Shown: positions 42,560 to 54,172 of the stretch, one piece after another
Layout: each line of letters begins with the position of its first letter
Numbering within the stretch: the first letter of the stretch is position 1
Source: Paralithodes platypus
Lineage: Eukaryota; Arthropoda; Malacostraca; Decapoda; Lithodidae
Assembly (NCBI GenBank): GCA_032716605.1
Contig: CM064571.1
Span: forward strand, 12,980,408 to 13,044,407
Length of the DNA stretch: 64,000 bases
Reading direction: 5' to 3'
Translations under genes and position numbers: made by a program
The notes under the pieces: model-generated
What the model was told of the DNA's origin: nothing
The model's input: only the letters and a program-made list of their open reading frames with translations
Databases searched by the model: none

Positions 42560-45500
42560 AATACACCACACCCCATCCTAATCCATTCCAACCCCCATCT
42601 CCTGCTCCCCAATCCCCACCCCCACCTCACCCATCCCAACCCCCAGCCCCTCCCTCACCCCCACCCCCACCCCATCCTCGTGCAGCAGCACCCAACATAC
42701 ATCGTGCGCATAACATTAACATTCTTCAACTGAACATAGATGGTATCAACACAAAGAAACACGAACTCTCACACTTCATCAAACAACACAACATACACAT
42801 TGCCATCTTACAAGAAACAAAACTCTGCACAACACAAAAAACACCCACATTTCATAATTTCACCACCATCAGACAAGACCGGGCTGTCGGCGGGGGCGGT
42901 GGACTCATCACCCTGGTACACAAAGAAATATCATACATAGTAACCATTGTACAAACCAAATCCCTCCTCCCCCCAAATGATAACACAACAGAAATACAGT
43001 CAATTAAAATACGCACTGGCAACAACTCCAACATAACCATCATAAACACATACATCCCTCCCCAAACATCCCCTACAGTACCAAATTAATACAGACCACA
43101 CTTACAACACATCACAAACACCCCACACACCCCACACATCATCCTGGGTGGTGACTTCAACGCCAAGACGTCGGCCTGGTTTGTCGACAACCCCGACACA
43201 GACAGAGGGCTGGTACTACAAAACCAAACTGATAACCTCATCATCCTTAACGACATCCATCAACATACCCATATTCCTCACCAAGCCCTCTATAACCCAT
43301 CATCTCCAGACATCACCTTTTGCTCCCCAGAACTCGCCCCCACAACATCCTGGAGGGTGGTCAGAACCTTAGGCTCTGACCACCTCCCGATCATTATCAC
43401 CACCAAAACCAGACTCACCCCAGCTAGCCACAAACACACATACACCAATTATAAAAGAGCTAACTGGGAAGCATTCACAAATGAGACAGAACAACACTTC
43501 ACAACTCTAAACAGTACACCCATCACTAACATCAACAATGCTGTACACATACTCAATAAAACTATCCAAAACACTGACAAGAAACACATTCCAAGAGGTA
43601 ACAGAAAAAGACACAACCCCAACTTCACACCAGAAATTCAAAACCTCATCAGACAACGCGACATACTGAAACACTCCCCAGCACCCCACACACAAGACAT
43701 CACACAACAAATTCAAGCACTCAACACCCAAACTAACAACAAAATACAAGAACAACAAAAACTAAATTGGAATAACTTCCTACAAACACTTGATCACAAA
43801 ACAAACCCCAAAAAACTCTACAAAAAACACAATCACATGCTGCAATCAAAACAACAGACTCTACTCCTTCATGTAAACAACAAGCAAACACTCTCATCAA
43901 TCACTTCTCACATGTCAGCCACCTAAAACCTCACAAAGACGACCGACGTGTCATCCGACGTAAGAGACAATTCCCCACAGACCCTGACTATACACCCTTC
44001 ACCAATCACCAGACAAAGCATATCATCAACAATCTCAAGCACTCACCCGCCTGTGGCCTAGACAACATAAGCAACATACACCTCAGACACCTGGGACCAC
44101 AAGGCATACAAGCACTCACTAACATATCAAACTACAGCTATTCACACAACACAATACCAGACATTTGGAAGCATGGCATCATCATCACATTCCCCAAACC
44201 CAACAAAGACCCCACGCTACCCTCCTCGCACCGCCCAATCACACTCCTTTGCTCCCCCTCCAAAGTCATGGAACGCCTAGTATTACAACTAATTACACCT
44301 GACCTACCCCTAGCTCCAACACAACATGGCTTTAGGCCACTGCACTCCACAAACACTCTTCTCACAGACCTTACACAAAGAGCTTTCGACGGCATCAACT
44401 CAGCTAGACCACCACACAGATCACTATTAGCCACACTCGACATTAGTAAAGCCTTCGATGCCATCCCCCGCCACAACCTAACAAACAAAATCTACAACAC
44501 AAACATGCACAACAACACAAAAAGGTGGCTGGCCAACCTCCTAGCAGGCAGATGTGCACACGTATCTTTTGCCGGTCAGTCATCTAAAATCAGAAACTTT
44601 CCAAACGGAGTCCCACAAGGATCCGTCCTATCGCCCGCACTCTTCAATCTGTACATGCACGATATAACTACACCCAATACGCCCCAAATAAACTTAGCCT
44701 CCAATGCAGATGACATAACACTCACATGCACACACCATGACCCAAAAAGAGCAAGAGATCTCCTTCAACCCTATCTCAACACACTACATGGCTGGTGCAC
44801 TACAAACAGACTTAATCTAGCCCCAGCCAAATCCACCGCAACCCTGCTCACAAGTTGGACAGGAGAACACGAATACATCCCTCAACTCACCATAAACAAC
44901 ACACCCCTAACACATACACACACACCCAAAATCCTAGGAGTAACATATGATACTCATATGACATTCAAACAGCACACCACAAACATTTAAAAGAAACTGA
45001 CACCCAGACTTAACGCCCTCAGGTCACTTGCTCACACAAAATTTGGACACAACAAAGAAACTACCACCACAGTATATAAACAATACATAAGATCAGTGAT
45101 GGAATACGCAAGCCCAGCCTGGGCTTCTAACCTAGCTGAAACACATCATAAGACCTTACAGACTATTCAAAACAAAGCCCTGAAGATCATTACAGGCTGC
45201 ACAGCTACTGCACCCTCAGATCACCTACATCAAGAAACCAAAATCCTCAAAGTCAAAGACCATCTGGACATGAGAGGCACTCAATTCCTGGCAGCAGCCT
45301 CCACGAACCAAGACCACCCACTAAACTACATGGTAACACACCCACAGACACCAAGAAATATCAAAACAACACCCAGCACACGGTATCACACACAATTATT
45401 GTCCTCTCTCCCTCCCTGCCCACACCGAACCAACTTCCAGAAGCACATCCATACTCATATCTCTCACCGATCCATCCACTCACTCACAGACAACACGCAG

Positions 45501-45818
45501 CTGCATGCACGACCTCCCGAAATCCATCCTTCCGAATCCTCCCTTCCTCGCGAGGACAGAGTCCACCTGGCCAGGCTGAGATGCGGACACCATCCAGCTC
45601 TCCTGAGCTATCAGAAGAGACTGGATGACTCCGTTGTCGACGCCTGCCCGGGAAGTAACACAGCACCCCATACCATTAAACACATCATAGAAGACTGCAT
45701 TTCACACAACCACTTACGCCAACAACACAATCTACACTCAATGAGAGCTCTGTGGGAAAGCCCGATCGTGGCCATGGCCTTTCTCAGGGACTCGGGGCTG
45801 TTCGGCCAGGCAGCTTAG
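42560..45818 (+). pseudogene. 2A/PHD LINE: endonuclease and reverse transcriptase (few disabling changes)
   Basis: Endonuclease in one frame: ILQLNIDGINTKKHE (42721 onward), AILQETKL, a glycine-rich GGGGGLITLV, GGDFNAKTSAWF (about 43147) and SDHLPIII. A single TAA at 43087-43089 breaks it. The frame stops at 43926 and homology continues in another frame: SSHRPITLL, HGFRPLHSTNTLLTDL, TLDISKAFDAIPRH, NGVPQGSVLSPALFNLYMHDI, and a catalytic block SNADDITL, where Asn replaces the usual Tyr/Phe before ADD. A TAA at 44988-44990 precedes the thumb and the C-terminal segment with LARLRCGHHP and IKHIIEDC, a zinc-binding-like motif. The N-to-Y/F difference suggests loss of activity in addition to the stops. 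Confidence 0.8.
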
Positions 45819-45835
45819 GGAACAACAACCTACTG

Positions 45836-46528
45836 TATAGAAAATTATTATGTTCTCTCCACTAACCAACTTTACTCCTAAACTCGATTAATGAAATTAA
45901 CAAACACATGTGGCAGTCCGGGGTTTCGAACCCAGGACGCTCACACCGAAAATCAACACACTTATGCATTGCACCACGAAGACAGTTAAAGAATGCCTAC
46001 GACTTATAATGCAGTTTCGAATCCTGCATACCAATCTTAGCATGTACATCATTCCAACTGCACTATCGGAGGCTATGAATAGGTGTGAATGGAAATAGTA
46101 ATTAATGGGGCACTTAACCCTAGGGAAGGCCTCTCGATAAGCTACTACTGAACCAGAATTAATTAGTATGTTCTTAAACCAGAGAGAGCCAACACACAAG
46201 TATGAACTAATCTGAAATGAGACTGCTTACAATCGATAAAGTTAAAGAGTGATATCTACCAGTACTTTGAACGTTGTGATATACTGTAAGTGCCACACAA
46301 AGTATTGATAGATTGAGTCAGAGCAAGCTATGGGAGGAAGGGGACGCTCATACCCCGTTCTGATAGCACCAGGCTATCATCATGTTTTAAAATTATCATA
46401 AACTATTTCAGACTGCCCCCAATATAGGAGATTATTAACTTAGTGGAAAAGTATACTACAGTAGGTTTCATTCATCAAGAACAATTACAGGTCTTATAAA
46501 AATTGACTGAAGTAATAATAAGTCTCAC
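45836..46528. mobile_element. tRNA-like SINE remnants and unassigned DNA
   Basis: On the minus strand about 45905-45990 has an A-box-like TGGTGCAATGC and a B box GGGTTCGAAACCC. On the plus strand about 45990-46040 has GTTTCGAATCCTGC. They appear to be two head-to-head tRNA-derived fragments. The rest (46050-46528) is AT-rich and part of the SLX1 locus; no RING-type exon was found in it. Confidence 0.45.
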
Positions 46529-46683
46529 CTCATAATATCTGTTTTCTTTACAGATTCTTTACATATTATGCATATTTCCAGACACTCAATTTCTTCACTA
46601 TCCTGAGCCTGGCTGGGTTTCACCTTGGCCGGCTTGACAGGACCATAAGCTACAGGCATGTGGATGGGTGGCTCCATACCGGC
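46529..46683 (-). CDS. SLX1: SLX1 exon, linker and start of the zinc-binding domain
   Basis: 155 bp, bounded on the minus strand by acceptor TTTTTCCAG and donor GAG|GTGAGA. It reads AGMEPPIHMPVAYGPVKPAK and ends ECLEICIICKESVKKTDIM. In SLX1 proteins a short proline-rich PPHVPLAFGP-like segment follows the nuclease domain and leads to a C-terminal Cys-rich (RING/PHD-like) zinc domain. This order and the CxxC fit. The upstream exon ends in phase 0 and this one starts in phase 0. SLX1 with SLX4 resolves branched DNA in the nucleus. The remaining zinc-domain exon(s) should lie at lower coordinates but were not seen. Confidence 0.7.
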
Positions 46684-46814
46684 CTGGAAAAAGACATACA
46701 ATTATAAGGATTGTTCACCATTTATTGTAAGTTTAAGAAAATAATGTTAACCCCCTAAGGGCCAGAGGGTTTATAACCAAGTAATTGTCCCAGTGCCAAG
46801 GGATTTAAAAAAAG

Positions 46815-47045
46815 TGCGCCACAGACCATAACGTGGTTGGTAAAGCACCCGCCTGCAAACTGTGAGGTTGACGGTTCGAGTCTCGGGCCAGCCGGTGTGT
46901 GTTATTAGCAGAAGCCAGTGCTGTTGGTGGACGCCGCAGTCTAGCAATCTGTGGGAACTATTCACTGAAGTCCCTAATCATCAGAGCACCCACCCTAGCC
47001 CACCTCTTGAGCAGGGAGTGCATGGTGGTAAAAAATGCATCATAT
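46815..47045 (+). mobile_element. tRNA-derived SINE, family 2 copy 2
   Basis: An A-box-like TGGTTGGTAAAGCACCCGCC and a B box GACGGTTCGAGTCTCGG, followed by the body and GCAGGGAGTGCATGGTGGTAA tail region shared with 28940-29148. Located in the SLX1 intron. Confidence 0.7.
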
Positions 47046-47118
47046 TTCATAAACCAATGGGGTTGGGTGACAAAAGCATTGGTAATAATAAAACAAAAAT
47101 AACCTTCTCCATTTTCAG

Positions 47119-47269
47119 GTCAAAATGGGGTCATACAAATTTGTGGTGGATTGTGAAATTTCTGGTGAAATATCAGTAGACTTTATTACCAATTGTGGCC
47201 TCAAAGGGCAACTTACAATTGATCCCAGCAAATTGTTTGGACCGACACAAGCATTTGAAGTAACGCAAG
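47119..47269 (+). CDS. Possible exon of an unidentified gene on the plus strand
   Basis: Preceded by CTTCTCCATTTTCAG, a good acceptor, and followed by CAAG|GTTGAGT, a plausible donor. It is open throughout: VKMGSYKFVVDCEISGEISV and on to FGPTQAFEVTQ. If not spliced, a TGA follows at once and an internal ATG (47125) gives a 49-residue ORF. The base composition is less AT-rich than its surroundings. I do not recognise the protein. It lies antisense within the SLX1 intron, so it may be a transposon-derived or chance frame. Confidence 0.3.
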
Positions 47270-47819
47270 GTTGAGTACAGACTACTTTTTATACGTACAG
47301 TACATCTATTTGTGTCGTTTACGTATGCTCATGAAAGGAACCATGGTTATGAAAATTACGGGTACTGTATAATAAAAAAATAAAAAAATTGTGACATTTT
47401 CTGGTGCATGTATTATATTTTATTAATAATGAATTTCTATAGCATTTGGAGTATCATAGAAGTGAGCATTGACTACCGGTACTTTTCATACACTCAGATT
47501 ATTTGTTTTCTACATACATAAGAGCAGGAGACAAACCACATGTGTGTAAAGTATGTACTGTACATCTAAAATACATTCTTTGACAATTTTTGTTTGCAAC
47601 CTTTTTTCTAAGTTTCTTTCATTGGAATGATTTGGGGTGAGGGGGATAAGAAGGTTGAAGGGTGCTTGTAGTATGAAACTCAGAAACTTTGAGGTTGGTT
47701 GATTTTTTATGGTGGATGTGATGGAGATGAGCTGCTTGAGGAGTATGTGTGGAGTTACTCGTATAGACAGATTAAGGAATGAAGAGATACATACATACAT
47801 ACATACATAAAATTTTAAG
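47270..47819. other. Unassigned intronic stretch
   Basis: AT-rich, with a short (ACAT)n run at 47792-47810. Near 47690-47760 a faint LINE-like GAGGAGTATGTGTGGAGTTAC is seen. Nothing else was found. Confidence 0.4.
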
Positions 47820-48470
47820 ACTGAGTGTTCCACACATATGTGCAGTTTCAGTCTCTTGTCCTAATGGTGGAATTTCAGGCAACCCTGTTAAGGGCTGCTT
47901 CACTAAAGTTCTTGGATTTGAGATCGGCACGTATAGTCCGATCCCAGGTCTTCCTCGGTCCACCCCTTGGTGCAGCTCCCTCCACAATCACAGACTTGCA
48001 TTTTTTCAACCAATTTTGTTCATCCATTCTCTCCACATGTCCATACCACCCTAGTCTACTTGTACGTATCACCTCGCTAATACTCTTTATACCTATGCGT
48101 CTCCTCAGCTCAACATTTGTTATTCTATCCTGTAGCCTGGCCCCACACATCCATCTCACCAGAATCAGAATCAGAATCAGAATCTTTATTTCCAGTTTAT
48201 ATAATGGTTATTCTTTTAATTATGTACAATGGCTCACATTGAAATATATAAAATTCTCATCTCATTACGTTCCATTCTGTTGACATCCTCTACTTTAACG
48301 GCCCATGTTTCTGAGGCATACGTCATTGCACTTCTAACACATGAGGCATACACCTTTCCCTTCAGGGGGAGAGGCATTCTTTTCATAGTCAGGATTGGCA
48401 GCAGTTCTCTGAACTTCCCCCAGCCACATCTAATTCTAGCAACAGTGGCAGCCTCGGCCCCACCACCATA
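47820..48470 (-). mobile_element. RTE-like LINE fragment, C-terminal region, split by a small insertion
   Basis: The minus strand reads GWGKFRELLPILTMKR, VYASCVRSAMTYASETWAV, MERNEM, then (after the insertion at 48159-48257) RWMCGARLQDRITNVELRRR and LGWYGHVERM. This is the C-terminal end of a non-LTR retrotransposon ORF. It decays towards 47820. Confidence 0.7.
48159..48257 (-). mobile_element. 99-bp LINE tail inserted in a LINE
   Basis: On the minus strand it ends GGAAATAAAGATTCTGATTC(TGATTCTG)n, a microsatellite 3' tail of a CR1/L2-like type. It is flanked by CATCTCA at 48152-48158 and 48258-48264. It is therefore an extremely 5'-truncated insertion. Confidence 0.7.
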
Positions 48471-48474
48471 GGAG

Positions 48475-49130
48475 AGTGGGGCAGCAGGAACATTTGTCGG
48501 CCAGAGTGGACAGAAGGGTGCTGAGCTGGTATGGTCATGTTGAACGAATGAAAGATGAAAGGCTTACAAAGATAATATGTGAGTCAGATACAAGGGGAGA
48601 TAGAGGCCCAGAGGGGTAGGAAGACCCCCATTGAGATGGAGAGACTGTGTAAGACAAGCTTTGGATGATAGAGGAATGACTATAGATCAGGCAAGGAAAG
48701 TGGTAATAAACAGGAATGAATGGAGAATGCTTGTGAATAGATGAGAGAACACATGGTCATTTGGGAGAGGGGGTTGGGTGCAAGTTGGACTAGATAATAG
48801 TCCATCAGGCGCCTGGCCCGGGGAGCCGGTATATATGAAGGGTGCGCCTGGAAGCGTGGTGGCCGGGCTTGAGGTTTTGGATTCGCTGCATGTCTGCCTG
48901 CTAAGACCGGAACCTCTCCGGGTGGACAGGGGCCGGGGGAGTGCTGGAGGGACCTTGGTGACCCTGGTTTCTGGGTCTTCTCCTGGGTGACCTAGATGTG
49001 TATGAATTTGTATTTTGTTTTTGTGTATTCATTGTTTTCTGTTGTGTTGTCCCTATTCAGGCTCTGTCTTGAGTCGGCCACCCCCAGAAAAAAACAAAAA
49101 TAGGAAAAGTAGGGAATGGGCCTGAGTAAA
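48475..49130 (+). mobile_element. LINE 3' end family, plus copy
   Basis: The start reads VDRRVLSWYGHVERMKDERL with stops after it. The 3' part (48776 onward) matches 29200-29670 inverted. It ends in an A-rich stretch near 49090-49130. Confidence 0.65.
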
Positions 49131-49141
49131 TACATACATAC

Positions 49142-50205
49142 TGTTACGACTGGGGTTCAAATATATCAGGACTCTTATTCATTGGACTAGTAATGGCATA
49201 AATGCTACAACGGAAAGCGCTAGATCCAACCTCTGATGTATATTCCCAGTGAACAAAGAACACAAATACTCTACAGAGTTCTATATGCAATAATAGGCTA
49301 TCAAACTCTCAATAAATGTGCGTCTACTCTAGGCTTAATGTTATGTGAAAACAGCCTATTACTACCTATAACCGAAGGTGCTTGGTTATGGTATGCAAAG
49401 GAAGGTGGTAAGAGAAGTTACAGCTTACGTTACTTTAATCAATAAATGTCAGGCACTCCTGCATGAAAGAAAGTGCACTAAAGTCCTTCAACACTAACAA
49501 GGAATCTTCTTTAAATGTTAGATGCTATAAAGATGCTCGTATCGGAAATGGAACCCAAAAAGGCAGGCAGCGGAACAATGCTCATGCAGGCTATGCACAC
49601 AAAAAGGCAGAATATATAATGCCGTCGGAGCCAAGAATATCCTAAACACTACAACAATAATAATCGCCACGACAATGCAGTATTCCTATCAACAAAAAGA
49701 GCCTAAGTCAGATAGCAAGGGAAAAAGATGGATGCGTTCTAGAAACCAGATCTGAGGGAGAGAGTGGCAAGGAACTGTATATATACTCGCACTAGCTCGA
49801 GGCGCGTGGGAAAAAAGCGGTTACAAGTCCTCCAGCCACTAGCAAGGGAGCTAGCAGCATGGTAAGGACCTCTCTCCACCAACCCCCACGAGGCAGCCAG
49901 CCGTGACGTCATCGAGCGGGACAAAAACACTGCGCGCTCCCTCTCACTCTGTTCTACTCTCTCTCTCTCTCTCCCAGATCCCATCATTACTAGTTAATGA
50001 TAAAACATATACTTTACAATTAAATATATAAAGCCTTGACATGGGTGAAAACAAAGAGCCTTTCTGGACTGCCCATGACACAAGCTTTCATATGAAATAA
50101 AGCACACTCTAATACATAAACTGTAGCCCCATCCACTGCCCTGGCGATCCTAGCGAGTCACTGTAGGACAAGCCATGCGGTTCTAACGGAGTGGTTAACG
50201 TCACA
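49142..50205 (+). mobile_element. Putative solo LTR
   Basis: 1064 bp from TGTTACGACT to AACGTCACA, giving TG...CA ends with a 6/7 inverted match, and flanked by ATAC on both sides. TATATATA at about 49776 and AATAAA at about 50094 are in the right order for the plus strand. The target lies in an (ATAC)n stretch, so the flank match alone is weak. It has no LTR partner here. Confidence 0.55.
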
Positions 50206-51151
50206 ATACATACAAGACTTGGAGATGCTCGCGTCTCGGGTGAGTGTAAGGGGTGGGGGGATGGGAAGGTCTATGAGTGAGCTACTAGTGGTACCGGTAT
50301 GAAATTCATTAGAGTATTAATGGCTGGGCGAATGTTTTAAAAGTCTACTTTGTATATATAAGACCCTGGACCCTCAAGATAAACACTTCTATTGTCCTGG
50401 CACTCTAGGGGTAAAACTCGACAAAAAGAAGCAACATTTAATTAGCCTCATAAAATAATGGTATATAATTTAATTAACAATGAAATGCCAATAGTGACAA
50501 GTCTTTGAAACAAACAAACTTAAAAATCATGAATGTATGGTACCTATTGTTGTAAAAACTATGTTGCATATACTGTATAATATTACCGGCATTGAAAAAT
50601 AAAATCAATAATAAAGAATACACTTTTATAAGCCCTTAAAAATCCACAACAGTATAATGTGACACAATCATATTTTTCATTGACTGTCATTAATGTCACA
50701 ACCAATGAAAGAACGTGAAGAAGGAAAATCAGAAAAGACATTAATATAATACAAAGCAGAAGATAAAACATCAAAAGATATAATCAGACACGAAATATAA
50801 GACCAAGCAGGATGATGACTCCTCCAAAAGCAATAAAAGAAAATATAGTACGGTATACATAAAACGAACAATAAATACACATTCAAAATTCATAAAAGAT
50901 ACGGTACAAGAACAGTATATAGACATAAAAAATAATATAAAAATACTGTATATACACATGAACAATATCAACGCAGTATATTGTAGATTCATAAAATATA
51001 TAAGAAAAATAAAATAATTAAAGATTCAGAAAGAGACAAGAACAAGAAATACAGAATAATGTCAATAAACAACAGAGAAAGCCAACTTCTACAAGTAAAG
51101 TCAAGGAAATGTTTGTCATCCACAGGGAATTCCTTCAAGAATAGTACTGTA
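50206..51151. other. AT-rich intronic stretch
   Basis: No gene was recognised; short chance frames only. Part of the intron between the two SLX1 exons. Confidence 0.5.
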
Positions 51152-51162
51152 CTGTTGAATAG

Positions 51163-51698
51163 TTGTTGTTCCCCAGGCTGTCTGATTGAACAGCCCCAAG
51201 GTCCTGAGCAAGGCCTAGGCCATAACTGAGCACCCCCACAGAACCCTCCCTGCTTTACCACTTAGAATGCCCAGGTGACCGAAGCCGCTCCCAGGCGAGG
51301 AGCTGAGGCCTGAGGAGGGTGCGGAAATGCCCGGGACACCGAAGCCCCACCCAAGGCCCTGTGCCCCATAACAATTATGAAGGGAAAGTTGAGGGGCAAA
51401 GGAACAATGTCACGCTTTGGCTCCCAGTCTGCCAACCTCTAGGTTGGCAGTAGAGAGGTCAATCCACAGAAGAGACGCCGCCACTTGAGATCTAGAAAAT
51501 ATATAAGTAAAAGGAACAGTCAATGTAAGCTATGGGTATGGCAGAGAATGCTCAACTCTCACTCTGATAGACCAGCAGCCCATCACCACATGACTAGAAC
51601 CCAATCCTCTCAATATCAGCTAGGAAAGGCCCTAGAAAGCCGCCTTTGGCGGAGGGATAGCTCCCTTATTTCAACACCTTTCGCGGTTGGGCACATGC
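51163..51698 (-). mobile_element. ~540-bp short retroelement, copy 3 (full length)
   Basis: Flanked by CTGTTGAATAG at 51152-51162 and 51699-51709. On the minus strand it starts near the GGGCATGTGCCCAACCGCG-like end and finishes GGGGAACAACAAC. It shares the tail with the 2A/PHD LINE family but not its coding region. Confidence 0.75.
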
Positions 51699-52079
51699 CT
51701 GTTGAATAGTTGTAGGCTATTATACATGATATCCAAGTTTGTCTTGTAGGAGCTAACACATTAATAAATGTCTGAAATAATTGACCATAGAGATACTTTT
51801 ACAGTATGAGTGATGTCTAATACAGTCAGCCATGCTATAACATTCATTTCCATTGCATGGAGCGACTATACTGCGGGAAACGTCTAATGGGTCCAACAAT
51901 GATTGAAATGTGTTTTCAGATATCAGAGAGGCGCGAATCTGGGGTGTCTTGTTTAACACGTCACTCATTGTGCGCTTTGACATCACAGTCAACTGCGTAT
52001 TACTTCCCTAGACGAGCGTTCCCGACGCCTGCATTGTGACTGTGATCATGTATTCAGAATTCTTATTTCTTTTTTTGTT

Positions 52080-53900
52080 CTTACTTTTGTTTTGAGCCAC
52101 CCGATACTCACCACAACCATGCCACCAATAACTGATCCACTCAGACGTAGGAAGTCCTTAACACAGAAGCAGAAAGAAGGCAAAAGGGGAGAGGAAACTT
52201 GACATTGCCAGTGTATACAAAGTAAAGGAGTCAACTATTAGGACTATTCTTACCAAGAAGGACGCCATTAAAAAGACCGCTAAGGCATATGGAGCATCAA
52301 GTATGGACAGATTTCAAGTGGCTGACCAAGCGGTCGTTATGATGGAGAGGTTTTTGGCATTGTATTGCAGTCATAAGTAAAGGGAGAGGCTTCCGATAGA
52401 TTCATTGAACATTCGCAACCAGGCCAGCCATCTTCATTCGGTTGCCTGCTGAATGCTTCACAAGCCTCCGAGCAGATTCAAGACGTCTACTGGCGGGTTT
52501 GCTGATTTTATGAGCGATGGGAGTTGCAGGGTCTGGTAAATATGTTTGGAGTGATGGGAGTTGCAGGGTCTGGTAAATATGTTTGGAACAGTGTGTGAAA
52601 AACAGAATCTGAAGGTAAATGCAGGAAAGAGAAAGGTTATGGTCTTTGAAAGGGGTGCAGTCACAGAGTGTGAGGTGAGGCTGAACGGTCAGGCTATGGA
52701 GATTGTCAGCTCATTTAAGTATTTGGGCAGTGTGTTGAGTAAAGATCGGAGTATGGATGAAGAAGTGCGGGAGAGGGTGCAACAGGGGAAGAGGGTAGTA
52801 GGAATGCTAAAAGCAGTAACAAGAAATAGGGTGGTCAGCATGGAAGTAAAGAAGTCCTTACATGATAGTGTGATAATCATGACATTGACATTGACGAGAT
52901 CCTAATGTTCGACTACCTAAGAGAGGCAACGGACAACAGAGAGAAGGAAAGCCTGCTGATGGAGGAAGACATATTTGAGGCAGATGTGGAGGCCTCATCA
53001 GACGAGAAGTTGCCTTAGCCTGAGACTGACCCAGACGAACCACAGCCACAGACCGACCCAGAAGAACCATACCCTGTTGACAGTAGCCGAGTTCTGAAAG
53101 AAGTTTAACATGAAGAATGTTGTTGGCTACGTCCTGAAGGCATGGGAACAGGTCACTTGCCACCGATAACCACACATGACGAAAGTTAACACCCACATTA
53201 TGTACTGGCTTACCGAAGAATCCCAGTCAGTGCAAGCCACGCGTGAGAAAGCAGTCAGAGCGTGTTGGCATGTGCCAGGCTGTGACCAGGTACAGGAGGA
53301 AGATTTGGAAGAGATCATCCAGAACAACACCACCAGAGGAACTATGAACAGGATCTACGAATTGGACCGGGTACACCGTGAGGCCCAGGCAAAAGAATAG
53401 GCACAAGCTCTAGAACCATAAGTTATGAGAATTGCGATTACTAATAACATTTCAGCTGGCGCAGATATTTTAAAGGAAGCCCACCATAACAATTAAATAG
53501 ATGCTCTACGCAAGGCTGAAACACTGGAGATTGTGACTGAAATGATGCAAGCCTATGAAGATGACAAAAGAAAATTTGCCAATGCCAGCAGTCTCATAAC
53601 CCACTACTTTCATCGGCAAGAGGAACGGGAACGGGAACAGGAACAGCAAGAACATCAACAACGAAAAACAGGATGATGCCTTTGTGAGGTTTATGGCGGA
53701 GGAAGAAGAGTGACAGGAGAGGAACGCGAGACTCAATCAGGCTACTCGACAGACACAGGACTCATCATCGTCTTCAATATCAGAAGAGGACTCTCACAGC
53801 AGGAGCTGTGCTGAGGACCAGTAGCAGTCCTGCCCAGCCTCGGAACAACACCCCCCAACCCCCCTCCCAGCAAGCCCACAACATCCTAAATTCAAGGTGA
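52080..53900 (+). pseudogene. Tigger/pogo-like transposase remnant
   Basis: The N-terminal part (about 52120-52510), across several frames, reads RRKSLTQKQKEGK, DIASVYKVKESTIRTIL and RERLPIDSLNIRNQA. This resembles the CENP-B-type helix-turn-helix DNA-binding region of Tigger transposases. Past the LINE patch at 52515-52905, the C-terminal remnant reads FNMKNVVGYVLKAWEQV, again Tigger-like. The DDE catalytic core is absent. Many stops and frameshifts. No terminal inverted repeats were located. Confidence 0.55.
52515..52905 (+). mobile_element. RTE-like LINE fragment (copy 3) inside the Tigger remnant
   Basis: Matches 34170-34510 of copy 2: LQGLVNMFGTVCEKQNLKVN to MEVKKSLHDSV. Its 5' end carries a 37-bp tandem duplication (52516-52550 and 52553-52587). 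It lacks the 3' end of the family, so it is not a simple 3'-anchored insertion. Confidence 0.75.
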
Positions 53901-54172
53901 GGAATACAGTACAGTATTGCAATATTTGTATGTTAAGTTTTTATTAGGTAGGTAAGTGTCATTAAAAATTAATTGCAGTGTTTGTACGTTATACAGTCTG
54001 TGTTAGGTAGGTAAATGTCCTTAAATATTTTTGCTTTAAGCCAAAAATGGTGAAATTCAAGGTGGCTTGGGTCCCCACAAACCATATAGGCCCTAACATG
54101 TAAACACATTGTTCTATAATGCATTATTTTTATTACATGGAGATTTCTGGGTACCATATTACCACGTTATAT

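Larger units (their letters stand above)
40522..45835 (+). mobile_element. 2A/PHD-containing LINE, interrupted by a CR1-like LINE
   Basis: Order on the plus strand: short leader, 2A-like motif, PHD-like finger, proline-rich linker (40522-40928), inserted CR1-like LINE, rest of the proline-rich linker (about 42560-42690), APE endonuclease, reverse transcriptase and C-terminal Cys/His motif (to 45818). The 3' end is GGCAGCTTAGGGAACAACAAC. Truncated relatives lie at 37235-37600 and 54448-54561. The clade is uncertain; the CR1/Jockey side of the APE-type LINEs is likely. Confidence 0.75.
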
